Assembly: GCA_905235605.1 (NCBI GenBank)
Contig: CAJOMF010000009.1
Location: 1-43,629 of the forward strand
Origin: an uncultured bacterium
GTDB taxonomy: Bacteria; UBP6; UBA1177
DNA length: 43,629 nucleotides
Direction: 5' to 3'
Position 1 is the stretch's first letter; every line of letters begins with the position of its first letter. Below, in pieces: positions 16,336-24,012 of this stretch. A program made the translations under genes and the position numbers. Under the pieces are notes generated by a model. It saw nothing but the letters and a program-made list of their open reading frames with translations, searched no databases and was not told the DNA's origin.

Positions 16336-16377
16336 TGTCTATCGTTTAAAAATTTTAAGTTTTTTGCGGAGTCGCCA

Positions 16378-16617
16378 TTGGATCTCAAAACAGCATTCGC
16401 CTTGACCATCAAAGAAATCAGGAAAGAAAAAAAGTTGTCTCAGGATCAAGTCGCAAACCGCTGTTTTTCCCAGACCGTGATCATCGGACGACTCGAAACC
16501 GCACAACGTGAACCCAAAATCTCGACAATTTTCAAAATCGCAAACGCCCTTGAAGTCCCGCCTGACTACTTAGTCAAAAAAGTGGCTGAAAAAGTGAACA
16601 GCGAAGTGCAGGAGTGA
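16378..16617 (+). CDS. XRE-family helix-turn-helix regulator
   Basis: 79 aa. The start is TTG 16378, preceded by GGAG six bases upstream; no ATG or GTG fits the frame. The protein is essentially one Cro/C1-type domain: LTIKEIRKEKKLSQDQVANRC, then SQTVIIGRLETAQREPKI (recognition helix and turn), then IFKIANALEVPPDYLV. A short charged tail follows with no oligomerisation or sensor domain. It is divergently transcribed from the dynamin operon, with only 177 bp between the start codons and three dyads inside, so it is the obvious repressor of that operon and of itself. A TTG start fits low-level expression. It could also serve the downstream YhcG/RhuM genes. The family call is firm; the target is inferred. 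Confidence 0.88.
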   Translation: MDLKTAFALTIKEIRKEKKLSQDQVANRCFSQTVIIGRLETAQREPKISTIFKIANALEVPPDYLVKKVAEKVNSEVQE

Positions 16618-16745
16618 GTTTCAGGAAGACTTTTCCCTGAAGAAATTATTGGAAACAAATTCTAGATTTTGCATGACAGATTCAATAATCCTACTTCAAC
16701 CACACACTTATTTGAATCGGCAATAAATTTATTTCCATATTACAC

Positions 16746-16773
16746 TTGATATTTTAAATTTTACAGATATAAT
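16746..16773 (+). promoter_or_regulatory. Promoter for the yhcG-like remnant and RhuM gene
   Basis: TTGATA (16746-16751), 16-nt spacer, perfect TATAAT (16768-16773); the transcript would start near 16780, about 40 nt before ATG 16819. The remaining intergenic sequence from 16618 holds a weak hairpin (16620-16641) and nothing else I can name. Confidence 0.65.
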
Positions 16774-16818
16774 TTCATAGTGTTTTTCGCTTTTTAAAAA
16801 GATATTTTAGGAAATAAC

Positions 16819-17312
16819 ATGAACAAAGATTTCGCAGATCTCTATCTTAACATTAGAAACATTCTGGCAAACGCACGGATTTCATCGTACAGAGCCGTGA
16901 ATTTTGCGATGGTTTCTGCCTATTGGAACATCGGCAAACTGATTGTGGAAGATGAGCAGAACGGCAACAAGCGGGCAGAATACGGAAAAGCTGTTCTCGA
17001 AGAACTTTCAAAGAAACTTACGAGCGACTTCGGCAAAGGTTTTGATGTCCGGGAATTGAGAAAAATCAGGCAATTTTATCTCACTTTTCAAATTCGGGAT
17101 TCACTGCGTCCCGAATTGACATGGAGTCATTACAGAATGCTGCTGCGTGTCAAAAATGAGGCTGCAAGAATATTCCTCTGAACGATGCAAAGCAGATATT
17201 TGCCTCAAAATACGAACTTGCACTGCCGAAACCGGAAGATATTGAAAAACAAATCAAAATAAACCGAAGTTTCCTTGAAGATAGAATGGATCAGAAACCA
17301 GAAAAAGAATAG
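16819..17312 (+). pseudogene. YhcG/DUF1016-family gene with its nuclease domain deleted
   Basis: The open frame from ATG 16819 gives 120 aa with a clear DUF1016 N-terminal domain: YLNIRNILANARISSYRAVN, MVSAYWNIGKLIVEDEQNG, RAEYGKAVLEELSKKLTSDFGKGF, LRKIRQFY, and LTWSHYRMLLRVKNEAAR. It ends at TGA 17179-17181, exactly where the PDDEXK nuclease half should begin. Immediately after, in a different frame, the sequence reads IPLNDAKQIFASKYELALP, PEDIEKQI and on to TAG 17310-17312, which resembles the C-terminal tail of full-length members. The simplest reading is an internal deletion that removed most of the nuclease domain and left N- and C-terminal pieces joined out of frame. Intact members are about 340-370 aa and are found with restriction-modification and defence loci. 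The surviving N-domain could still be expressed. A good promoter precedes it. Confidence 0.75.
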
Positions 17313-17332
17313 ATCTGAAAAAGGAGGAAAAA

Positions 17333-18358
17333 ATGAATGATTTCAAAAAGCAGTTGGATTTGGTTCTTTACCATTCCGATGAAGGCGAGGTATCAGTCAA
17401 CGCCTACATTAAGGATGAAACTTTGTGGATCACGCAAAAATCAATGGCGGAGCTGTTTGATGTGAATGTTCCGGACATATCCAAACATCTGTCAAACATC
17501 TATGAAGTCGGTGAATTGGATAAAGAGGCAACTGTTTCCAAATTGGAAATAGTTCAAAATGAAGGAGGCCGTCAGGTAAAGAGGACTCCTGTTTTCTACA
17601 ACCTCGATGTCATCATTTCAGTCGGTTATCGAGTCAACTCAAAAAAAGCCACGAAGTTCCGTATCTGGGCGACAAAAATTCTCAAAGAATACATGATCAA
17701 AGGTTTTGTGCTTGACGATGACAGGCTGAAACAGGCTAAAACCGTTTTTGGCAAAGACTACTTCAGGGAATTGCTGGAGCGGGTCCGCTCCATCCGTGCG
17801 AGCGAAAGGCGCATCTGGCAGCAGATCACGGATATTTTTGCAGAATGCAGCATCGATTACACGGAAGATTCCGAAACCGCATACCATTTTTACGCGACGA
17901 TACAGAACAAATTTCATTATGCCATCACGAACCACACTGCCGCGGAGATTGTCTATAATGCAACAGATCATACGAAAGAACACATGGGACTTACGACTTG
18001 GAAAAACGCTCCCGACGGCAGGATTCTGAAATCTGACGTTTACATCGCAAAAAACTATCTGAGCGACCAGCAGATTCACCAGTTGGAACGTGCTGTAACG
18101 GGATATTTCGATTATATCGAAGATCTGATAGAGCGGGAAAATGTTTTTACGATGAACGAATTTGAAAAAAGCGTCAATGCCTTTTTGGAATTCAGACAAT
18201 ACAAAATATTGAAGGATAACGGAAAAATTTCTCATCAGCAGGCATTGGAAAAGGCTTTAGGCGAATATGAGATTTTTAACAAAACCCAGCCGATAGAATC
18301 GGATTTCGACAAAGCAGTAAAGAAAATAATCGAAGCAGAAAATAAACAACAACAATAA
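17333..18358 (+). CDS. RhuM-family protein
   Basis: 341 aa, normal for the RhuM (virulence-associated) family, named after a Salmonella pathogenicity-island gene of unknown biochemical role. The N-terminal part has an HTH-like region (LWITQKSMAELFDVNVPDISKHLSNIY, residues about 30-56), followed by the family's conserved VFYNLDVIISVGYRVNSKKATKFRIWATKILKEYMIKGF. The central part has the TDIFAECSIDY and QNKFHYAITNHTAAEIVYNATDH segments with conserved His and Asp, typical of the Fic/DOC-like fold proposed for this family, and the end is charged and helical. AGGAGG precedes ATG 17333. It follows the YhcG remnant by 20 bp, so both probably share the promoter at 16746. Members recur on mobile islands next to restriction and toxin genes. 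Function is not known. Confidence 0.88.
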   Translation: MNDFKKQLDLVLYHSDEGEVSVNAYIKDETLWITQKSMAELFDVNVPDISKHLSNIYEVGELDKEATVSKLEIVQNEGGRQVKRTPVFYNLDVIISVGYRVNSKKATKFRIWATKILKEYMIKGFVLDDDRLKQAKTVFGKDYFRELLERVRSIRASERRIWQQITDIFAECSIDYTEDSETAYHFYATIQNKFHYAITNHTAAEIVYNATDHTKEHMGLTTWKNAPDGRILKSDVYIAKNYLSDQQIHQLERAVTGYFDYIEDLIERENVFTMNEFEKSVNAFLEFRQYKILKDNGKISHQQALEKALGEYEIFNKTQPIESDFDKAVKKIIEAENKQQQ

Positions 18359-18380
18359 AAAGCGGATTTTTTACAGCAAT

Positions 18381-19979
18381 TTAGCTGTATTTCGTAGCGA
18401 GATCAAGCAGTCTCCCTGCGATCTTGTCGATCGGGGTGATCTCCTTGTCGGTAGTTGCGAAGAAAGTGCCCCAGCCGGCCGCCGATTTCAGCCCTTTGCT
18501 GTAGAATTTACGGATGAAGGGGTCGTTTTTTTCTTTGAAAAGTTCGATGTCGCGGGCGGTGAAGGGGAAGACGATGTCCATTCCGACGCTTTCGCCGAGA
18601 TATTTTTTCATGACGAGGATGCGCGAATTGAGGTCTTTGTTCGAGACGTGCGAGCTTTTTGCTTCCAGAATGTGGAGATAACCGTTTCTGAAGACGACGA
18701 GAGTATCGATCTCGATGAGAGAACTCGCTTTGCCGCTGAGTTTTACGTTCTGATAGACCGAGGCGATGGATTCCTTGAGGAGCGGATACTTTTCTATCGC
18801 GCGGTAAACGGCGTAACTTATCAGTTTTTCAAAGATTATCGATATCTGCGAGCGGGTGTTGAGTGTGCTTTCGCGCTCGATTTCGCGGACATATTTCTGT
18901 TTGAAGCGGTTGAAGACGGCCGCGGAGACTTCGACATTCTGCACGTCGGCAAGAGAGGTGATCTTTTCCGAAATTTTCGAAAAAAGGACATCTAAAAAGT
19001 GCTGGACATCACTTTTGAGGTCGGCTTTGTTGACATCTCCGGCAAGAGGAAGGATCTTTCCGATGACGGTTTCCGGCATCTCGGCGTTGAATTTTTTCTG
19101 GTATGACGCGAGAGTCGTTCTGAAATCAAACGAATCGGAAAACGAACGGAGCTCTTTTCTTGAACTCATTTCGTCAAAAAACGCGGTGAGTTTCCGCCTG
19201 ATCTCGTTTTTCGCATCGTTTATTTCCGGTCGCAGGTGCGGCATGACGCCGAAAATGCGCTGCAGGAACTTGTCGATCTGCTCTTCGCGGTTGTTTTTTA
19301 CCATGAATTCGTGAAGTTCGTTTTTTAGGTCGATTATCGTTTTCATGTTGTCGTAGGAAGAGAAAAACGCCCGTAAATTCATGGAGTTGCACAAATTATC
19401 GTAAAGCTCTTCAAACTGCTCTCCGTTTTCGGCAAAATAGTTTTCGCCCGTATTGTAAATGGTCAGAAAATCGGTGAGTTCCGCGCCGTAAAGCGTGAGA
19501 CGCTCCTTCAGGTGCCAGTCGATCGAAACAGATGATCTGTACTCGCGGAAAGACTGCTCCTTTATCGCGATCTTATTTATCTGGCGCGTATCGAGATCGA
19601 AATAGACGAGGAAAAAATCGAGATCCTGCTTTTCTGCAAAACGCTTGAGATACTCGGCGAAAACGATCCTGTGGATCCCTTTTCCGCAGGAGGCATCGCA
19701 GTAGATCCCGGTGATTTTGTATTCGTCGAAAACGCTTCGGACATGCCGTTTGAGCATCTCGATGATCGCGCCAAGATTCATATTTTTCTCAATAAAAACA
19801 TTGATATATTTGATGTCTTCGCCGTTTTCACGCTTCACTAAAACCGGAATGTTTTTGTGCCAGTCGTTTTCCTGCGCCATCACGGTCGAAACAAAAATTA
19901 TGACATCGGGAGCAGCTTCGCGGATAAGAGAAGCCTGAACGACGGTCTGACGCGAAAGGATCGTTACGAGAAGTCTCAT
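18381..19979 (-). CDS. CARF-like plus PD-(D/E)XK nuclease, Card1/DUF1887 type
   Basis: 532 aa. The N-terminal 150 residues look like a Rossmann/CARF domain: a first strand and turn ([30 protein letters not shown]), with [12 protein letters not shown] near 113-125 where Card1-type proteins have their TGGTK-like ligand motif, so ligand contacts have diverged. A helical middle section runs to about 400. The C-terminus carries a restriction-endonuclease core, EIDTLVVF then ILEAKSS, with Glu423, Asp425, Glu439 and Lys441 as metal and catalytic residues. Card1/Can2 proteins are ancillary type III CRISPR nucleases activated by cyclic oligoadenylate, cutting ssDNA and ssRNA. This one is longer than those (about 370 aa), and no CRISPR array or cas gene is in the window. 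Its ATG overlaps the stop of nfo as ATGA. It could be an orphan cyclic-nucleotide-sensing effector or a related nuclease with another trigger. Confidence 0.65.
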   Translation of the reverse strand: MRLLVTILSRQTVVQASLIREAAPDVIIFVSTVMAQENDWHKNIPVLVKRENGEDIKYINVFIEKNMNLGAIIEMLKRHVRSVFDEYKITGIYCDASCGKGIHRIVFAEYLKRFAEKQDLDFFLVYFDLDTRQINKIAIKEQSFREYRSSVSIDWHLKERLTLYGAELTDFLTIYNTGENYFAENGEQFEELYDNLCNSMNLRAFFSSYDNMKTIIDLKNELHEFMVKNNREEQIDKFLQRIFGVMPHLRPEINDAKNEIRRKLTAFFDEMSSRKELRSFSDSFDFRTTLASYQKKFNAEMPETVIGKILPLAGDVNKADLKSDVQHFLDVLFSKISEKITSLADVQNVEVSAAVFNRFKQKYVREIERESTLNTRSQISIIFEKLISYAVYRAIEKYPLLKESIASVYQNVKLSGKASSLIEIDTLVVFRNGYLHILEAKSSHVSNKDLNSRILVMKKYLGESVGMDIVFPFTARDIELFKEKNDPFIRKFYSKGLKSAAGWGTFFATTDKEITPIDKIAGRLLDLATKYS

Positions 19980-20833
19980 TTGTCCTCCTGTTTGACAAAA
20001 CTTTTGAGCAGTTCTATTTCAGCCGGCCACTTTTCAGGTTCCGGAGTCTCCAGAATCAGAGGGATATTGTCGGTGAAAGACTGTTCTATGAGCCATTTGA
20101 AGCAGTCAAGCCCGATTGCGCCGTTACCTAACGTTTCATGCCTGTCGACCTTGCTTCCGAGCATTTTTTTCGCGTCGTTGAAGTGCATTCCGCAAAGATA
20201 TCTGAGTCCCACGGTTTTATCGAGTTCTGCAAAAGTTTTTTCGCAGGCAGCAGGTGTCGTGAGATCGTATCCGGCTGCGAAGGCGTGGCAGGTATCGATG
20301 CAGATCCCGACACGCGACTTGTCTTCAACTTTATCAATGATTTCAGCCAGATGCTCGAATCTGTATCCGACATTCGAGCCTTGTCCCGCCGTGTTTTCGA
20401 TGACTGCAGTGACACCTTTTGTCTTATCGAGCGCTATATTTATCGATTCGGCGATTTTTGAAAGGCACTCGCTTTCGGTAATTTCGCGGAGATGGCTTCC
20501 GGGGTGGAAGTTGAGTCTGTCGAGCCCTAATATTTCGCAGCGTTTCATCTCGTCAGTGAATGACGTCCGTGATTTCTGAAGCCCTTCATCAGCAGGATGC
20601 CCGAGATTTATGAGATAGCTGTCGTGCGGAAGAATTGCATTTGCCGCAAAACCGAGTTCCTGACAATTTTTTTTGAAAGCCTCAATCGAAGCAGCGGAAA
20701 GAGCCGGAGCGAACCACTGTTTCTGGTTTTTAGTGAAGAGAGCGAAAGCCGTAGCGTTGATGTCAGCCGCGTTTTTCGGAGCGTTTTCGACTCCGCCCGC
20801 CGCCGAAACGTGTGCGCCGATGAATTTGACCAT
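19976..20833 (-). CDS. nfo: Endonuclease IV (AP endonuclease)
   Basis: 285 aa, full length. It cleaves 5' of abasic sites and removes 3'-blocking groups in base excision repair using three zinc ions; cytosolic. The Xyl-isomerase-like TIM barrel shows the family segments in order: [102 protein letters not shown] and LILETPEP, which supply the His, Asp and Glu zinc ligands. AGGAGG precedes ATG 20833. Translational coupling to the Card1-like gene downstream is unusual. No residue seems to be missing. Confidence 0.96.
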   Translation of the reverse strand: MVKFIGAHVSAAGGVENAPKNAADINATAFALFTKNQKQWFAPALSAASIEAFKKNCQELGFAANAILPHDSYLINLGHPADEGLQKSRTSFTDEMKRCEILGLDRLNFHPGSHLREITESECLSKIAESINIALDKTKGVTAVIENTAGQGSNVGYRFEHLAEIIDKVEDKSRVGICIDTCHAFAAGYDLTTPAACEKTFAELDKTVGLRYLCGMHFNDAKKMLGSKVDRHETLGNGAIGLDCFKWLIEQSFTDNIPLILETPEPEKWPAEIELLKSFVKQEDK

Positions 20834-20955
20834 GAGATCCTCCTTTCAAAAAACACGGCATTTTAGCAGAAAAAAATTTGATTCCGACTTTTTATAAAAT
20901 TTGCCTTTCCGCCGCGTATTTTTACGATAAAGGCGGTTGTTTTCTGGAGGGAAAA

Positions 20956-21564
20956 ATGGATTCAAAAGTTATAATCGAAGCGATCGGCTACATCGGTTCC
21001 GCGCTGGTCCTTATTTCGATGCTGATGACTTCCGTCGTCAAGCTGCGCTTCATCAACACTGTCGGCAGCCTGATATTTACAGGTTACGCGCTGATGATTC
21101 AGTCTTATCCGACCGCCGCGATGAATTTCTGCCTGGCGCTCATCAACATTTACAATCTGATAAAACTTTTCAGGAACAAAAAAGAGTATTCGGTGATAAA
21201 AGTCCGTCCCGACAACGCTCTTATCAGCCACTTTTTCGGTCTTTATGAAGAAGACATCAGAAAGTTTTTTCCCGAAGCCGGCAAAAATCCGCAGTGTGAC
21301 CGCGCATACCTCGTCTGCTACGGCACTGACGCAGCCGGGATCCTTTTGGGAAATGCTGATCACGACGGTTCAATCGACGTGAAAATCGACTACACTACGC
21401 CTGTTTACCGCGACTGTTCGGCAGGAAAATATCTTTATGCCTACCTTGCTTCGCAGCATATTCCGGCTATTTTTGCGAATACAAATTCCGAAACACACCG
21501 CAAATATCTCCTGAAAATGGGGTTTTCCGAGAACAACGGCCGCTTTGAAAAAAAGCTGGCTTAA
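20956..21564 (+). CDS. YgjV-like membrane protein with GNAT-like C-terminal domain
   Basis: 202 aa from ATG 20956, chosen for GGAGG six bases upstream. Residues about 5-75 form three membrane helices resembling YgjV-type inner membrane proteins (EAIGYIGSALVLISMLM, TVGSLIFTGYALMI, ALINIYNLIKLF). A soluble cytosolic part follows that looks like a minimal acetyltransferase: YLVCYGTDAAGILLGN, a strand pair ending in YTTPVYRDCSAGKYLYAYL, then a GNAT-style end, FANTNSETHRKYLLKMGFSENNGRFEKKL. The acetyl-CoA loop is not clearly visible, so activity is uncertain. It is transcribed divergently from nfo and followed by the C25 peptidase gene after 21 bases. Substrate unknown. Confidence 0.72.
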   Translation: MDSKVIIEAIGYIGSALVLISMLMTSVVKLRFINTVGSLIFTGYALMIQSYPTAAMNFCLALINIYNLIKLFRNKKEYSVIKVRPDNALISHFFGLYEEDIRKFFPEAGKNPQCDRAYLVCYGTDAAGILLGNADHDGSIDVKIDYTTPVYRDCSAGKYLYAYLASQHIPAIFANTNSETHRKYLLKMGFSENNGRFEKKLA

Positions 21565-21585
21565 AATACTTTAAAGGAGTCGCAG

Positions 21586-23952
21586 ATGATAAAAAAATCT
21601 CTCCCGCTTTTGATTTTGGCATTGTTTTTTGCAGATATTTTCGCAGACACGATGGAAATTGACGTCCCCGAAGCAACTTTTGATGTTAAAAACGGCTTTA
21701 CCGTTCCTGCTATCGAAGGTTTTGATCTTGACGGAACAGGCGAAGAAACCGTTCTTCCTTTCAAAAAGATGGTTTTCGGCAGCGAAGTCGTCAAAGTCGA
21801 GATACTCAAAAAGCACAAAATAACGCTCGAAGCTCCATTGAAAAAGGGCGGTGCAATTTACCGGCTGAGCGATATGCGCGAGGTCAAAAAAGTGATCCCG
21901 GCAGAAAAAAGGATACTGCCATCGCTTTCGAAGTTCACATTTGACAGGAAACCATCGTTCAAACGGGATAAAAAGCTCTTTTCGTTTGATTTTTACCCGC
22001 TGATCCCGGCAGGTGAGAAAGAGGTCGTAAAAATAGACAGGATCCGCGTCACGACAAAAGAAAGAGCTCTTTTTCCGATGCAAAACACCATCAAAGGGAA
22101 ATCGCTTCTTATTCTGACGACAGAATATTTTCTTTCAGAATCTAAAGAAATAGAAAACTATATTACAGCCAAAAAGGAATCTGGTTTTTCGGTCGGTATC
22201 GCTACAGAAAAAAACTACGAAGGCGGTGAACTGAAAGGTGTCGAGCGTGTAAAAAAAATCAGAAAATACTTGAAGAGTGTCTACAAAAACTATGATTTTC
22301 TTCTCATTATTGCCGGAACTGATCCAAGCGGAGACGAGGTTCCTATGCTGGTGACCAAACCCTGCGTAACCGATGAACCGAGTTATGACAATGTTCCGAC
22401 CGATATTTTTTATGCAGAACTCTCCGAAGATATAGACACCAACGGCAACGGTATCTACGGCGAATACGACGACATGAACGAAGAATTTGAATTTGAACTT
22501 GTTGTCGGCCGAATCCCGATCTACGGCAAAAATGTCAGGAATGCCGACAAAATTCTTGCAAGAACCGTTGAATTTATAAAAGAAAAACCGTCAAAAGCCG
22601 AATATCGCCGCCAAATACTCTTTCCTACAACAATTTCATACTACAAAAATCAGGACAATCAGTTCGGAATTCCGAAAATGGACGGCGCATACATTGCCGA
22701 ATATCTTATGAACAAATCGGTAAAAGAACCGTTTTCCTCTAAAATCCTTGTTGAAAAAAGCGGAATAGACCCTTCCGAATTCACCGATGAGGATGCACTT
22801 ACTTACAACTCCATGCTTGCGAATATGAATCAGGGTTTCGGTACTGTCTTCTGGCAGGCTCACGGACTTGAAAACCAGTCTGTACGAACAATCTGGCAGA
22901 ACGACAGAAACGGAAACGGCATTGCGGAAATATATCAATACGAAGTTTTCAGCGACACTTTTGTCGACAATGAACTTATCAACAGCGTAAAGGCAAATTC
23001 CCCCTTTGTTTTTCAGGGAAGCTGCCTGAACGGCTCGATACAGTCTTCAGGAAGTCTCGCATATACAATTCTCAAAAACATCTCTGTCGGTGTTGTCGGA
23101 GCTTCTCAGGTTTCCTACGGGCTGATTTTCAGCGACTACGATCTGAGTTCTCAGGACATTTTCGCCTACGGAGCCGTTTTCACCGATGCACTTATAAACA
23201 ACAAAATTCCGGCCGAGATCCTCTTTAAAACAAAAGAAGAATGGTCGGACAGAGACGTTCTTCTGACAATAAAACATGAAACGAACTACCTTGGCGACCC
23301 TTCTCTGCAGCTTAATATCCAGACATGCAGCAGCGACAGCGACTGTGACGACTCTGTTTTCTGCAACGGAAAAGAAACATGCGTTGACGGCTTTTGCGAA
23401 ACACTGGAAGATTCTCTGCCTTGTCCCGCCGGAGACAACAAATGTGAAGACTTCACCTGTGACGAAGCAACAAAATCATGTTCGATCTCTCCTATGCCGG
23501 ACGGCTCGTTCTGCGGAGTTCCTGAAAGCCAGTGTGCAGGTGCCAGACAGTGCATGAACGGAAAATGCACTGACATCAACTTCAAGGACTGCTCCCATTT
23601 CGATTCCGAATGTTCCGAAGGTTCATGCAACCCTGAAAACGGAGAATGCTTCAGAGTTGCCGCCAACGAAGGGAAATCGTGCAGCACAGGAAAGTTCTGC
23701 GTCAAAAACGAAGTCTGCACGCAGGGATTCTGCGAAGGCGAAGATCCCGATATGCCTAAAGCCTCAGAATGCAGAAAAACTGAATGCAGTGAGTCTGACG
23801 GATTCTTTGAAGTCGCCGATTCTGCACAGAACTGGAACGACTGCACCACTTCCGACGGCAGGAAAGGCTACTGCGACTACGGTTCATGCACTCCGAAAAA
23901 GGAGCAGAAAAAAGGATCGTCCTCTTCAGGCTGCTCCGTTACGGTTTTCTGA
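21586..23952 (+). CDS. Secreted C25 (gingipain-like) cysteine peptidase with Cys-rich C-terminus
   Basis: 788 aa. The signal peptide (residues 1-20) ends in ADIFA-D. A propeptide-like beta region (about 25-180) precedes the peptidase C25 domain (about 185-575): LLILTTEYFLSESKEIENYITAKKESGF in pieces, FLLIIAGTDPSGDEVP, TDIFYAELSEDIDTNGNGIYGEYDDMN (acidic, calcium-binding type), VGRIPI, the histidine motif FWQAHG (His426), and the nucleophile FQGSCLNG (Cys480). From about 580 to 775 come regularly spaced cysteines (CSSDSDCDDSVFCNGKETC and similar), like the Dickkopf/keratin-type repeats seen in myxobacterial secreted proteins. The protein ends GSSSSGCSVTVF, close to the Ser-Gly-Cys part of MYXO-CTERM-like sorting tails but with no following membrane helix or Arg cluster. 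It is likely exported and surface-held or released, degrading proteins. AGGAG precedes the ATG. Confidence 0.87.
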   Translation: MIKKSLPLLILALFFADIFADTMEIDVPEATFDVKNGFTVPAIEGFDLDGTGEETVLPFKKMVFGSEVVKVEILKKHKITLEAPLKKGGAIYRLSDMREVKKVIPAEKRILPSLSKFTFDRKPSFKRDKKLFSFDFYPLIPAGEKEVVKIDRIRVTTKERALFPMQNTIKGKSLLILTTEYFLSESKEIENYITAKKESGFSVGIATEKNYEGGELKGVERVKKIRKYLKSVYKNYDFLLIIAGTDPSGDEVPMLVTKPCVTDEPSYDNVPTDIFYAELSEDIDTNGNGIYGEYDDMNEEFEFELVVGRIPIYGKNVRNADKILARTVEFIKEKPSKAEYRRQILFPTTISYYKNQDNQFGIPKMDGAYIAEYLMNKSVKEPFSSKILVEKSGIDPSEFTDEDALTYNSMLANMNQGFGTVFWQAHGLENQSVRTIWQNDRNGNGIAEIYQYEVFSDTFVDNELINSVKANSPFVFQGSCLNGSIQSSGSLAYTILKNISVGVVGASQVSYGLIFSDYDLSSQDIFAYGAVFTDALINNKIPAEILFKTKEEWSDRDVLLTIKHETNYLGDPSLQLNIQTCSSDSDCDDSVFCNGKETCVDGFCETLEDSLPCPAGDNKCEDFTCDEATKSCSISPMPDGSFCGVPESQCAGARQCMNGKCTDINFKDCSHFDSECSEGSCNPENGECFRVAANEGKSCSTGKFCVKNEVCTQGFCEGEDPDMPKASECRKTECSESDGFFEVADSAQNWNDCTTSDGRKGYCDYGSCTPKKEQKKGSSSSGCSVTVF

Positions 23953-23974
23953 TTTCTTTTTTCCGGTTTTTCAG

Positions 23975-23980
23975 TATAAT
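23975..23980 (+). promoter_or_regulatory. -10 hexamer upstream of pdp
   Basis: Perfect TATAAT 32 nt before ATG 24013; no good -35 is visible. It gives pdp and the radical SAM gene a possible promoter separate from the peptidase gene. Confidence 0.35.
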
Positions 23981-24012
23981 TCACAGTTTTTGATTTTTAA
24001 AAGGGGGAAACC

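Noticed and set aside
18372-18389. TACAGC-N6-GCTGTA palindrome at the convergent end of the RhuM and nuclease genes
   Set aside because: Weak stem and no T run on the proper side, so I do not call it a terminator.
18381-20833. Possible CRISPR array or cas genes beside the Card1-like gene
   Set aside because: I looked for regularly spaced direct repeats of about 25-40 bases and for Cas10, Cas6 or Csm/Cmr-like proteins; none are present in the window.
20910-20940. CCGCC...GGCGG hairpin before the YgjV-like gene
   Set aside because: The loop is long and there is no U tract, so neither a terminator nor a riboswitch can be supported.
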